64,000 nt of DNA from Endozoicomonas arenosclerae. Lineage in GTDB: Bacteria; Pseudomonadota; Gammaproteobacteria; Pseudomonadales; Endozoicomonadaceae. Below the pieces are notes generated by a model that did no database searches, was not told the DNA's origin, and saw nothing but the letters and a program-made list of their open reading frames with translations. The position numbers and the translations under genes were made by a program. This document shows, piece after piece, positions 28,257 through 37,246 of this stretch; position 1 is the first letter of the stretch; each line of letters starts with the position of its first letter. The stretch spans positions 1 to 64,000 of the forward strand of contig NZ_LASA01000061.1 of the NCBI RefSeq assembly GCF_001562015.1, written 5' to 3'.

Positions 28257-29336
28257 ATGAAAGCCAAAGATTCCTGTCAGATTCCCTTCTATCAATATCT
28301 TGATGAGGAGGGAGAAGTCCTTCAGAGGCTACCTGAATGGACAGAAGACAAGGACACCCTGATTCATTATTACCGCACAATGGTGATAGCCAGGGCAGGG
28401 GATGCCAAAGCGATTGCTTTGCAGAGAACAGGCCAAATGGGGACTTACCCATCCTGTCTCGGGCAGGAAGCCATCAGTACTGTTTCTTGCTCCCTGATGG
28501 AGAAGAAAGACGTACTGATTCCCTACTATCGCGACCTTCCCGGTTTAATGATTCGCGGAGTTCCTCTCTCCGATGTAATGCTCTACTGGGGTGGAGATGA
28601 GCGAGGCAGCTCAAGCCCAGCCTGGGGACATGACTTCCCTAACTGTGTACCCATTGCCACTCAGGCAGGCCACGCCGCTGGAGTAGCAACCGCTATAAAG
28701 ATCAGACACGAACCACAAGTTGCTGTGGTCTCTCTGGGCGACGGCGCCACGTCTAAAGGTGACTTTACTGAAGCGTTGAACCTTGCTGGCACCTGGCAGT
28801 TGCCAATGGTGTTTATTATCAACAACAACCAGTGGGCGATTTCTGTGCCACGCAAAATTCAGTCAGGCGCCCCCACACTGGCTCAAAAAGGTATTTCCGC
28901 TGGTCTGCCTTCGGTTCAAGTGGACGGAAATGACGTTGTGGCCTTACACGAAGTAGTCAGTGAAGCCATGAAACGGGCCAGAAGTGGTAAGGGCGCAACG
29001 GTGATCGAAGCCATCAGTTACCGACTGAGTGACCACACTACGGCAGACGACGCCAGTCGCTATCGTAACAGTGAAGAGCTTCAGGATGCATGGAACAAAG
29101 AGCCCATTAAGCGACTTAGAAACTTCCTCTATCACCGCGGACTCTGGAATGAACAAAAAGAACAGGCGCTAAAGCAGGAAGCCGCAGCCCTGGTCGAAAA
29201 AGAAGTCAAAACCTATCTCGAAACACCTCTGCCTCCCATCAGCGACCTCTTCGATTACCACTACGCCAACATGCCCTCTCAACTGGAAAAGCAGAAGCAG
29301 GAAGCGATGGCTAAAGCCGACGGAGGAATGCACTGA
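28257..29336 (+). CDS. bkdA1: Branched-chain 2-oxo acid dehydrogenase E1 alpha subunit
   Basis: This 359-residue TPP enzyme subunit carries the TPP/Mg motif GDGATSKGDFTEALN with the downstream NNNQWAIS (about residues 161-195), and the usual phosphorylation-loop-like YRLSDHTTADDASRY. It decarboxylates branched 2-oxo acids with the E1 beta partner. It begins with AGGAG 9 bases upstream and ends in TGATG, so the stop overlaps the start of the next gene. The gene symbol follows Pseudomonas usage; a pyruvate or acetoin substrate is possible but the leucine dehydrogenase context argues against it. Confidence 0.88.
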   Translation: MKAKDSCQIPFYQYLDEEGEVLQRLPEWTEDKDTLIHYYRTMVIARAGDAKAIALQRTGQMGTYPSCLGQEAISTVSCSLMEKKDVLIPYYRDLPGLMIRGVPLSDVMLYWGGDERGSSSPAWGHDFPNCVPIATQAGHAAGVATAIKIRHEPQVAVVSLGDGATSKGDFTEALNLAGTWQLPMVFIINNNQWAISVPRKIQSGAPTLAQKGISAGLPSVQVDGNDVVALHEVVSEAMKRARSGKGATVIEAISYRLSDHTTADDASRYRNSEELQDAWNKEPIKRLRNFLYHRGLWNEQKEQALKQEAAALVEKEVKTYLETPLPPISDLFDYHYANMPSQLEKQKQEAMAKADGGMH

Positions 29337-30367
29337 TGAACAGTTCGGTATCTGAAAACCTGGCCAGATCGGCCGTGGACAGCACTGCCAAGAAAATCAC
29401 CATGGTCGAGGCCATTAATCTGGCTCTGAACCATGCCATGAAGAAAGACCCTGACGTGGTACTTCTTGGTGAAGACATTGGCGTCAATGGTGGGGTATTT
29501 CGTGCGACCCAGGGACTGAGAGACAAGTACGGTCTGAAAAGGGTTATGGACACACCACTGGCAGAAACTCTGATTGCGGGTATCAGCGTCGGTATGGCAG
29601 CCCAGGGGTTAAAGCCTGTGGCTGAGATTCAGTTCATGGGATTCATCTTTCCCGCTATGGAGCAACTGATCTGTCATGCAGCACGCATGCGTAATCGCAC
29701 CCGGGGACGCTTAACCAGCCCGATGGTGGTCCGGGCACCTTTTGGTGGTGGCATTCATGCACCAGAGCATCACTCTGAAAGTACTGAGGCCCTGTTCGCT
29801 CACATTCCTGGTTTGAGAGTGGTGATTCCCTCATCACCGGTCAGAGCTTATGGATTGCTTCGCTCAGCCATCAATGAACCGGATCCGGTACTTTTCCTAG
29901 AACCCAAGCGTATCTATCGAGCCGTTAAACAGGAAGTGTCTGAAAAGACCGCCCTGCTACCTCTGGATAAGTGCTTCACGCTGAAAGAAGGTTCGGACCT
30001 TACCCTGATCAGCTGGGGAGCTTCGGTCAGCGAAACGCTTCAAGCCTCCAAAACACTCGAACAGTACTGTGTTTCAGTTGAAGTCATCGACGTGGCCACA
30101 ATCAAGCCACTGGATATGGAAACCATTCTGACGTCTGTTCGAAAAACCGGTCGCTGCGTGATTATTCATGAAGCCTGCAGAAGCTTTGGCGTAGGTGCCG
30201 AAATAGCTGCCGAAATAGCTTCCGAAGCCCTCATGGATCTGAAAGCCCCTATCGAGCGGGTAACAGGCTACGACACCACCATGCCGTATTACCGGATGGA
30301 AGATCATTATCTTCCCCAGCCTGACGACATAATCAAGGCATCCCTGAAAACACTGGCGTATCACTGA
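29336..30367 (+). CDS. bkdA2: Branched-chain 2-oxo acid dehydrogenase E1 beta subunit
   Basis: This 343-residue subunit shows the E1 beta blocks LLGEDIGVNGGVFRAT (about 41-56), DTPLAE and PFGGGIHAPEHHSE (about 134-147). It forms the active alpha2beta2 E1 with the preceding gene. Translation is coupled (TGATG). The E2 gene follows 24 bp later. The E3 component is not encoded in this stretch. Confidence 0.9.
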   Translation: MNSSVSENLARSAVDSTAKKITMVEAINLALNHAMKKDPDVVLLGEDIGVNGGVFRATQGLRDKYGLKRVMDTPLAETLIAGISVGMAAQGLKPVAEIQFMGFIFPAMEQLICHAARMRNRTRGRLTSPMVVRAPFGGGIHAPEHHSESTEALFAHIPGLRVVIPSSPVRAYGLLRSAINEPDPVLFLEPKRIYRAVKQEVSEKTALLPLDKCFTLKEGSDLTLISWGASVSETLQASKTLEQYCVSVEVIDVATIKPLDMETILTSVRKTGRCVIIHEACRSFGVGAEIAAEIASEALMDLKAPIERVTGYDTTMPYYRMEDHYLPQPDDIIKASLKTLAYH

Positions 30368-30391
30368 TATCAGCAGCAGGACGATAACAAC

Positions 30392-31468
30392 ATGAAATTT
30401 TTCAACCTGCCCGACCTGGGTGAAGGCATTCCGGAAGCCGACATTGTTGAGTGGCACATCCAGGAAGGCGATTCCGTTACGGAAGACCAGATTATTGTTT
30501 CTGTCGAAACGGCCAAGGCTATTGTTGAAGTTCCTTCACCTGCAACAGGTGTGATAGCAAAACTTTATGGCCAGCCTGGCGACACCATTATGACGGGAGC
30601 CCCACTGCTGGAGTTTGTCAGTGATCAGGAAGATTCCGGGACTGTTGTTGGTGAACTGGCAACTGCAGAACACCATGACAGCTCCGATGACGATTTCTTT
30701 ATCGGCACTCCGCCTGACTCAGGAAAAGCTCCGGCAGCAGCCGCTCGTGGAGATATCAGTGAGCTGGCAGCGAAACTGGGTGTTTCCATTGACCCCAAAG
30801 GCATTGGCAGAGACTCCATTCGACACAGCTATCCGCTGGAAAATCCTGAGCCCCTGAAAGGCGTCAGAAAACACATGGCGAAAACCATGGCACAGTCTCA
30901 CGCCGAAGTTGTGCCGGTCACTCTGTTTGATGATGTAGATATTGAACACTGGCCAAAAGGCACAGACATTAGCGTTCGGCTGATTCAGGCTATCACCATT
31001 GCCTGTAAAGAAGAGCCTGCTCTGAATGCCTGGTTTGATGAAACCGTAATGAGCCGTGAAGTATTCACTTCTGTGAATCTTGGTCTGGCCGTTGATAGTG
31101 AAGACGGACTGTTTGTTCCCGTGATCAAGGACGCTGAAAAGCGTGATGCGGCTTCTCTTCGGGATAGCATTAACTATTTCCGAAAAGCGGTTGAAGAGCG
31201 CAGCCTTCCTCCCTCAGAAATGCAGGGTGGAACGATTACACTGAGTAACTTTGGTGTTTTTGCCGGTCAGTTCGCAACCCCCATCGTTGTTCCACCGATG
31301 GTATGCATCATTGGAGTGGGTCGATTGAGAACCCGTGTAGTGAGTGAAGACGGTCAGATTGAGAATCATCGTATTCTTCCTATCTCCCTGACCTTCGACC
31401 ATCGTGTTGTAACCGGTGGTGAGGCCACTCGCTTCCTTCACTGTATGCTTGAATCATTATCTATTTAG
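30392..31468 (+). CDS. bkdB: 2-oxo acid dehydrogenase E2, lipoyl acyltransferase
   Basis: This 358-residue E2 has one lipoyl domain (Lys42 in the ETAKA motif), a peripheral subunit-binding domain at about 118-140 (ISELAAKLGVSIDPKG) and a catalytic domain from about 155. The active-site block is DHRVVTGGEA rather than DHRxxDG: the usual Asp position is Thr, as seen in a known subgroup of E2s. It is short for E2 because only one lipoyl domain is present. It ends the operon with no E3; a general dihydrolipoamide dehydrogenase elsewhere would be required. Confidence 0.88.
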   Translation: MKFFNLPDLGEGIPEADIVEWHIQEGDSVTEDQIIVSVETAKAIVEVPSPATGVIAKLYGQPGDTIMTGAPLLEFVSDQEDSGTVVGELATAEHHDSSDDDFFIGTPPDSGKAPAAAARGDISELAAKLGVSIDPKGIGRDSIRHSYPLENPEPLKGVRKHMAKTMAQSHAEVVPVTLFDDVDIEHWPKGTDISVRLIQAITIACKEEPALNAWFDETVMSREVFTSVNLGLAVDSEDGLFVPVIKDAEKRDAASLRDSINYFRKAVEERSLPPSEMQGGTITLSNFGVFAGQFATPIVVPPMVCIIGVGRLRTRVVSEDGQIENHRILPISLTFDHRVVTGGEATRFLHCMLESLSI

Positions 31469-31552
31469 TTTTCAGGCAGCCGGGTACTCTGATGTCCGGT
31501 TGCTTTATCTGCTATTCTATTTCACTCCTGCACTGAATGAAGTGTACCCCCA

Positions 31553-32293
31553 ATGTATTCTCTGAAGTTTCTTGTTGTGGGAGTCTTTTTAGTCTGTATG
31601 GAAGCTCACGGGTTCGATCTGGTAAAGGCGGTATTAAACGATCAACTAAGTAGAACATACTGGAATTTAGAGAATAATGTATATACGTTCTACAGCGATT
31701 TGACTGCAGGAATCGGATTACAAAACGAGTTACTGCCATCCGCACAAACCTCTGACCCCAGTACTACTCAGATACCGGGTTTACTTGCCCATTTTTTTAG
31801 TGCAATCGATCAAATGGAAACAAGTATCAGCTTTGCTTCTTCTGAAGATATAGAAGCAGTTGCGGAGGTGCACTTCGCCTCTTGGAATGCAGCGTATAAA
31901 CAAGTTCTTCCTTTCAGGTCACAAAACGACTTCAGAAACTTGTGGAGCAAGCAGCTACACTCTCCACCTTCAAACCACAAAACCCTGATTCTCAAGGCAG
32001 GCAGTCGAGTTGTAGCATTTTGCGGTTATCAATCACTGCCTAATAGCACAATAGAGATAATAGGACTCTATGTGCACCCTGCTTTCCAAAGGCTGGGAGC
32101 AGGAAGCAAGTTACTTGAATACTTAAAGACACTTATTAAGCCAGGCAGTTTATTTTTTCTTTGGGTCTATGAAAAAAATGAAAAGGCCATACAATTTTAT
32201 CAAAAACAAGGGTTCGAACGCTCAGGAGGCGAAACCAAAAAATACAAGGATACTGATATTGACCTATGGAAACTGAAATACGCTTTCAACTGA
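31553..32293 (+). CDS. GNAT acetyltransferase domain with exported-looking N-terminus
   Basis: This 246-residue protein combines a hydrophobic signal-like start (about 1-20), a low-complexity spacer of about 65 residues and a GNAT domain at about 90-240. The GNAT fold is supported by the HPAFQRLGAGSKLL motif (Q/RxxGxG/A acetyl-CoA loop) at about 175-188 and NEKAIQFYQKQGFER at about 205-219. The gene is AT-richer than its neighbours. Acetyl-CoA is not expected in the periplasm, so export of a GNAT is odd; either the start acts as a membrane anchor or the protein is delivered into a host cell. No secretion-system signal is recognised. Confidence 0.7.
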   Translation: MYSLKFLVVGVFLVCMEAHGFDLVKAVLNDQLSRTYWNLENNVYTFYSDLTAGIGLQNELLPSAQTSDPSTTQIPGLLAHFFSAIDQMETSISFASSEDIEAVAEVHFASWNAAYKQVLPFRSQNDFRNLWSKQLHSPPSNHKTLILKAGSRVVAFCGYQSLPNSTIEIIGLYVHPAFQRLGAGSKLLEYLKTLIKPGSLFFLWVYEKNEKAIQFYQKQGFERSGGETKKYKDTDIDLWKLKYAFN

Positions 32294-32336
32294 CATCCAG
32301 TCATCTGATCTCTCCAGTCTGCCCGATTTTTCGTCC

Positions 32337-32368
32337 GGTAAGCCCCGACCGAAAAGTCGGGGCTTACC
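32337..32368. terminator. bidirectional terminator
   Basis: A perfect 13-bp GC-rich stem (GGTAAGCCCCGAC) with a CGAAAA loop lies between the convergent GNAT and P450 genes. A T-rich stretch precedes it on the plus strand, which gives the T-tract for the minus-strand gene. Confidence 0.8.
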
Positions 32369-32380
32369 GTTCAGCCGCTC

Positions 32381-33580
32381 CTATCTTCTCGGTTGAATGC
32401 GGACAGGCATTCGCTTGAACCCGTGAATGTTATTGGAACGAATAAACGCAGGTTCACCCGCCATTTCAATACCGGCAAAGGTTTTGAAAAACTCTTCAAA
32501 GAAGATTCGTGTTTCCATTCTCGCGAGATTCGCGCCCAGACAAAGATGAATTCCGTGCCCAAAAGCTGTGTGAGGATTGGGATCACGAGTGATATCAAAC
32601 GTCATGGGGTCAGCAAAGACTTCCTCATCAAAGTTGGCGGAGCTGTACAACATCACAACCTTGTCACCCTTTTTAATTTTCTGTCCACCGATCTCTGTAT
32701 CGGAAACGACGGTGCGTCGAAAATAATGCAGCGGGCAGGTCCAGCGAAGCATTTCTTCAATGGCCGAAGGCAACTGATCAGGGTTAGCTTCCAACTGCTT
32801 GTACAGTTCGGGTCTCTTGATCAGTTCGTACATACCAGAACTAATCAAACCACGAGTAGTCTCGTTGCCAGCCACGGCAATCTGTATGAACAATGAGGCA
32901 AACTCCATTTCTGAAATCAGCCTGCCTTCCACTTCCTGGTTGATCAGCAGGGAAATCAGATCATCACCGTCTTTGTCACGACGTTCGCTGGCCAGTTGGA
33001 AACCATAGGTTCCCATTTCCACTGAAGCCTGAGCCACCTCTTCAGGCGTACCACCAAGATCAGGATCAGTACCTGAAGTTTGCAGGTCTGACCACCTGCG
33101 AATCTGAGGCCACATTTCCCTGGGAATATCCAGAAGCAAACCAATCACAGCCGTAGGAAGATCCCCTGCCAGATCCTCTACAAAATTCATCTCGCCCCCG
33201 CGACTGGCTTCACGCATAACCTCTTGTGCAACACTTCGGATCATCGGCTCCAAAGCCATTAATCGTTTTGACGTTACACGGGTGATCACGGAACGGCGAA
33301 GAGGCCCATGATTAGGAGGATCCATGCCCAGCAACTGGTTTTGCGCCATCGTCAACAGTTCGGGGGGGAGGTCATCCACCATAACGAAACCTTCCTGAGC
33401 CGAGAAGGTTTTGAAATCCCGTGAGACTTTAATGACATCGGCATGTTTACTCAGTACCCAGTAACCACCGCCTTCGGGATGATCATGCCAATAGACCGGA
33501 GCATTGTTTCTCAACCAGGCAAACTGCTCGTGGGGAATACCATTGAGGTATTGATCGGGGGAATATACGTCAATATCCAT
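32381..33580 (-). CDS. Cytochrome P450
   Basis: This 399-residue soluble P450 has the heme-binding loop FGHGIHLCLGANLAR (about 337-351), the I-helix AGNETTR (about 235) and the ERR triad EEMLRW region (about 271). No membrane anchor is present, so it is a bacterial class I type that needs a ferredoxin partner (not in the window). From the ATG at 33580 it starts two bases after the stop of the cupin gene, implying translational coupling; a start at 33625 would overlap it. CYP142/CYP124-like terpenoid or steroid substrates are possible but not shown. Confidence 0.9.
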   Translation of the reverse strand: MDIDVYSPDQYLNGIPHEQFAWLRNNAPVYWHDHPEGGGYWVLSKHADVIKVSRDFKTFSAQEGFVMVDDLPPELLTMAQNQLLGMDPPNHGPLRRSVITRVTSKRLMALEPMIRSVAQEVMREASRGGEMNFVEDLAGDLPTAVIGLLLDIPREMWPQIRRWSDLQTSGTDPDLGGTPEEVAQASVEMGTYGFQLASERRDKDGDDLISLLINQEVEGRLISEMEFASLFIQIAVAGNETTRGLISSGMYELIKRPELYKQLEANPDQLPSAIEEMLRWTCPLHYFRRTVVSDTEIGGQKIKKGDKVVMLYSSANFDEEVFADPMTFDITRDPNPHTAFGHGIHLCLGANLARMETRIFFEEFFKTFAGIEMAGEPAFIRSNNIHGFKRMPVRIQPRR

Positions 33581-33581
33581 A

Positions 33582-34025
33582 TCATTCAACCAGCACGTTG
33601 GGGCGAGGCAAGCCCTGTTCTTCACACATGGCGAGGTAAAAATCCAAAGTCATCTGGCCATCCACTACCGAAGTGATATTGCCATCTGCATCCAGATTGA
33701 TGTTGGAGCCATACATCTGAAACCAGACCCGGGTATTGTCCTCAATGCATTGCAGAGTGTGCTCTGAACCTGCAGGTTCGTAGAGAAAAGACCCTGCGCG
33801 GTTAACGTACTCATATTCCTTGTATTTCCAAGCTCCTGAGGTGGTATAGCCGTATACCGGGCCAGTATGACGGTGCTTGTCCACCTCGTATCCCGCCTTG
33901 AAGATATTCTCAATAATCCACAAGCCTTCTCCGGCTTTCACCTGCAACACTTTCAGCAGGCTGCCATCACCAATATCAACAAAGGGGAGATCGTCTTGAC
34001 CTAGATGTACCGCGTCTCGAATCAT
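33582..34025 (-). CDS. Cupin, 2,4'-dihydroxyacetophenone dioxygenase-like
   Basis: This 147-residue cupin from the ATG at 34025 (AGGTGA seven bases ahead) has the metal-binding HRHTGPVYGYTTSG block (about 53-66) and a second conserved half (PAGSEHTLQC, about 84-93). The length and blocks resemble the 2,4'-dihydroxyacetophenone dioxygenase family, which cleaves a C-C bond. It precedes the P450 by two bases. The pair is likely one operon for oxidising an unknown aromatic or ketone substrate. Confidence 0.82.
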   Translation of the reverse strand: MIRDAVHLGQDDLPFVDIGDGSLLKVLQVKAGEGLWIIENIFKAGYEVDKHRHTGPVYGYTTSGAWKYKEYEYVNRAGSFLYEPAGSEHTLQCIEDNTRVWFQMYGSNINLDADGNITSVVDGQMTLDFYLAMCEEQGLPRPNVLVE

Positions 34026-34044
34026 TAGAGTCACCTGTTATTAT

Positions 34045-34115
34045 GAAAATGCAGCTAGGCCAGACTCATAGCCATTTTTATGTTTCGGGGTAAGCTGCAT
34101 TTTCGCTCATGGCTG
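34045..34115. repeat. hairpin repeat with AAATGCAGC ends, copy A
   Basis: AAAATGCAGCT (34046-34056) pairs with AGCTGCATTTT (34093-34103), and the element ends with CGCTCATGGCTG. A diverged copy with the same ends, interior (CAGACTC-TAGCCA-TTTT) and flank lies at 45004-45075. Confidence 0.65.
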
Positions 34116-34663
34116 TTGATTGCTGCCTGAGCAGAACCTCAGGCAACAATTGCGCATTTATTATTAGAGTTTGCCGCGCCAACTTGGGCGAGCGGCCAGA
34201 ATAACATAAAGCAATCGACTTAGAAGCGAGCAGAAACATACATTTACAAATGACTTCTCTCTGCTGAAATGTTGAGTACTACTGTTTGATCAATCGCTGT
34301 GATTTACATGACTGACACGCACAACTGAAAGTCCAATGGTGAGATAGATTGGTTCCTCTTTTTTTAAATAAAGAACAGGTGAATCTGAGAACAGATTCTG
34401 ACCCTTTGAAAAACATTCCTGAGGCTTGCTTTGATTTATCTTTGAAAGAAACAAAAATCCTTGGTCGTTTATTTTTGATTGCATTTGTCGGATGACAGGA
34501 ATGTCACAAACACCAAGGGCTGGATGCACTTTATGGGTGCAGAAAAAAAAATCGCTATTTTCTGCATTAAACCCTACGACAGCTATTGCAGATTGAGCAA
34601 AAACTCCACATTATAAAATCTAAAGGGCTGGAAATTTCCTCCCATTCTGTTTGAGTCAACATT

Positions 34664-34831
34664 CAGGAGGCTGACCAAGCATAGACAGCTTGGCCTAAAG
34701 TCCAGAAAGAACGGTCATCTTTTCCACTGAGTTTGTTTAAATAGATAAACTATTCGCACAAACTCAGTGAAAAAGCTGCCACGTTCTACTGAACTTTATG
34801 CTCAAGCGCAATGCTCGGTCAGCCTCCCGGT
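34664..34831. repeat. 168-bp imperfect palindrome, copy 2
   Basis: From CAGGAGGCTGACCAAGC at 34664 to GGTCAGCCTCC the sequence is mirrored almost along its whole length. It has an inner perfect stem (ACTGAGTTTGT with ACAAACTCAGT) around an AT-rich loop. It matches the element at 25621-25740. No coding frame is present, so it may be a MITE or a structured RNA. Confidence 0.65.
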
Positions 34832-35014
34832 TTTCAGTTGAGCTTTCCATGATGTCAGCCAATGGACGGCTGCCAGCCCAGGCCACTACCTATACTTACT
34901 CTCTATAATTATAAGAGTGGCCAATGTACTGATCTTGCCGATAGTCGTAATTGAAGGGGCCAGAAAACCCTCTACGGCTATCGAATCCGAACATCAGACA
35001 GGGCAGGGCACAAT

Positions 35015-36937
35015 ATGGATATATTTAACCACTATCAGGAGCGATACCAATCCACGCAGCAGGAAGAGCTGACCATCCAGGAGTACCTGGATCTCTGTAA
35101 AGAAGACCCCGGTGCCTACGCCAATGCAGCAGAAAGAATGCTGATGGCCATTGGCGAACCACAGATGACGGATACCTCCCGGGATTCCCGACTTAGCCGT
35201 ATTTTTTCCAACAAGCTGATCAAACGCTACCCTGCCTTCGAAGAATTTTATGGCATGGAAGAAGCGATTGAACAGATTGTGTCCTACTTCAAACATGCTG
35301 CTCAGGGATTGGAAGAAAGGAAACAGATTCTCTATTTGCTGGGTCCGGTGGGGGGCGGTAAATCATCCCTCGCAGAACGACTGAAAGCCCTGATGCAAAG
35401 AGAGCCTTTCTACGCCATCAAAGGCTCACCGGTATTCGAATCCCCCCTGAACCTGTTCAATGCTGAAGAAGACGGCGACATCCTGACTCAGGAATATGGC
35501 ATTCCCAAACGTTATCTCGGCGGCATCATGTCACCCTGGGCAGTAAAACGTCTGAATGAGTTTGGCGGCGACATTACCAAGTTCAGAATTGTGAAACTCT
35601 ACCCAAGCATTCTTAATCAGGTTGCAATAGCCAAAACCGAACCCGGTGATGAAAATAACCAGGACATTTCCAGTCTGGTGGGTAAAGTGGATATTCGTCA
35701 GCTGGAAGAGTATTCACAGGATGATCCAGATGCTTACAGTTTCTCTGGAGCACTCTGTAACGCGAACCAGGGTCTGATGGAATTTGTTGAGATGTTCAAA
35801 GCCCCCATCAAAGTACTCCACCCCCTGCTGACTGCAACCCAGGAAGGTAATTACAACAGTACTGAAGGAATGGGTGCGATTCCTTTCAATGGCGTCATCC
35901 TCGCTCACTCAAACGAGTCCGAGTGGCAAACCTTCAAGAACAATAAAACCAACGAAGCTTTTATTGACCGGGTCAATATCGTCAAAGTGCCTTATTGCAC
36001 ACGAGTTAAAGAAGAAATCCTGATTTATGAAAAACTGTTGTCCAGCAGCTCACTGAGAGATGCACCTTGTGCTCCCGATACTCTCAAGATGCTGGCCCAG
36101 TTCTCCGTACTTTCCAGGGTGAAAGAACCTGAAAACTCCAACGTCTACTCCAAGATGCGGGTTTACGACGGTGAAAACCTGAAAGACACAGATCCTAACG
36201 CCAAACCCTTGCAGGAATATAAGGATGCGGCCGGCGTCGATGAAGGCATGGAAGGTTTATCTACCCGTTTTGCTTTCAAGATTCTTTCCAAGGTCTTTAA
36301 CTTTGACCCAACCGAAGTGGCTGCCAACCCTGTTCATATGCTCTATGTTCTTGAGCAACAAATTGAACAGCAGCAATTCCCGAAAGAAATCCATGAGCGC
36401 TACCTGCGTTATGTGAAGGAATTCCTGGCGCCGAAATACATCGAGTTCCTGGGCAAAGAAATTCAAACCGCTTACCTCGAGTCTTACTCCGAGTATGGTC
36501 AGAATATCTTTGACCGCTACATTACTTACGCTGACTTCTGGATTCAGGATCAGGAATACCGTGACCCTGAAACCGGAGATATTCTTGATCGGGGAGCTAT
36601 TAACGAAGAACTGGAGAAGATCGAGAAGGCCGCCAGTATTGCCAACCCGAAAGATTTCCGGAATGAAGTCGTGAACTTTGTACTCAGGGCACGGGCCAAC
36701 AACCAGGGTAAAAACCCAAGCTGGTCCAGCTACGAGAAGATGCGCACCGTGATCGAGAAGAAGATGTTCTCCAACACGGAAGATCTGCTGCCGGTCATTT
36801 CCTTTAATGCCAAGAGCAGCAACGAAGACCAGCGCAAACACAACGAGTTTGTGAAACGCATGGTGGAAAGAGGTTATACCGAGAAGCAGGTAAGACTGCT
36901 GGCAGAATGGTATATCCGGGTCAGGAAGTCACAGTAA
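35015..36937 (+). CDS. prkA: Serine protein kinase PrkA (YeaG)
   Basis: This 640-residue PrkA/YeaG has an AAA+-like N-terminal domain with Walker A GPVGGGKSS at about 109-117 and the C-terminal PrkA kinase domain (from about 400). In E. coli YeaG responds to nitrogen starvation and stationary phase. It heads the three-gene cluster prkA-yeaH-spoVR (309-bp gap before yeaH). The length matches the family. Confidence 0.95.
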   Translation: MDIFNHYQERYQSTQQEELTIQEYLDLCKEDPGAYANAAERMLMAIGEPQMTDTSRDSRLSRIFSNKLIKRYPAFEEFYGMEEAIEQIVSYFKHAAQGLEERKQILYLLGPVGGGKSSLAERLKALMQREPFYAIKGSPVFESPLNLFNAEEDGDILTQEYGIPKRYLGGIMSPWAVKRLNEFGGDITKFRIVKLYPSILNQVAIAKTEPGDENNQDISSLVGKVDIRQLEEYSQDDPDAYSFSGALCNANQGLMEFVEMFKAPIKVLHPLLTATQEGNYNSTEGMGAIPFNGVILAHSNESEWQTFKNNKTNEAFIDRVNIVKVPYCTRVKEEILIYEKLLSSSSLRDAPCAPDTLKMLAQFSVLSRVKEPENSNVYSKMRVYDGENLKDTDPNAKPLQEYKDAAGVDEGMEGLSTRFAFKILSKVFNFDPTEVAANPVHMLYVLEQQIEQQQFPKEIHERYLRYVKEFLAPKYIEFLGKEIQTAYLESYSEYGQNIFDRYITYADFWIQDQEYRDPETGDILDRGAINEELEKIEKAASIANPKDFRNEVVNFVLRARANNQGKNPSWSSYEKMRTVIEKKMFSNTEDLLPVISFNAKSSNEDQRKHNEFVKRMVERGYTEKQVRLLAEWYIRVRKSQ

Positions 36938-36943
36938 CAGGTC

Positions 36944-36968
36944 AGGCCTGCGACTCTGTCGCAGGCCT
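36944..36968 (+). terminator. stem-loop after prkA
   Basis: AGGCCTGCGA and its perfect complement TCGCAGGCCT flank a CTCTG loop, seven bases after the prkA stop. No T-run follows, so read-through into yeaH is likely and the role may be attenuation or mRNA stability. Confidence 0.5.
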
Positions 36969-36978
36969 CGCTTTCTGG

Positions 36979-37050
36979 AATCATTCTTTGATCACATACC
37001 TGCCCACCCTGCAGCCATGAGCTTATAAAAGGTGTGATCAAAAAATGATT
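36979..37050. repeat. inverted repeat between prkA and yeaH
   Basis: The arms AATCATTCTTTGATCACA (36979-36996) and TGTGATCAAAAAATGATT (37033-37050) match at 17 of 18 positions. The loop holds CAGCCATGAGC (37012-37022), the reverse of the recurring GCTCATGGCTG word. Confidence 0.6.
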
Positions 37051-37246
37051 TCGAGACTGAGCCGGAAGTGACTGACGAATGTCAGAAAAATACTTCCGGA
37101 AAAAAATAAGAAAAAAACGGTGGAAGGATGTCACCACATTCCGATAACTAGAAATAAGGGATTGGAATGACAAGGTTTTGAACAGGCGGTTCAAAACTGG
37201 CGACATGGAAATCATGGAATGTTCTGTGTCATAACAGACAGGGAGC

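Larger units (their letters stand above)
34026..35014. other. 989-bp intergenic stretch with two repeats
   Basis: No convincing gene was seen. It holds the AAATGCAGC hairpin element (34045-34115), the 168-bp palindrome (34664-34831) and about 180 bp of promoter region for prkA. A 79-codon minus-strand frame at 34290-34529 has no family similarity. Confidence 0.6.
36938..37246. other. 309-bp intergenic leader between prkA and yeaH with stem-loops
   Basis: No gene is seen. It contains a GC-rich stem at 36944-36968, a strong inverted repeat at 36979-37050 and a hairpin CCGGAAGT/ACTTCCGG at 37062-37099. Together they may control mRNA processing or act as a partial terminator between prkA and yeaH-spoVR. 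Confidence 0.5.

Noticed and set aside
34290-34529. 79-codon minus-strand frame in the 34-35 kb spacer
   Set aside because: AT-rich intergenic sequence, no family similarity and no ribosome site.
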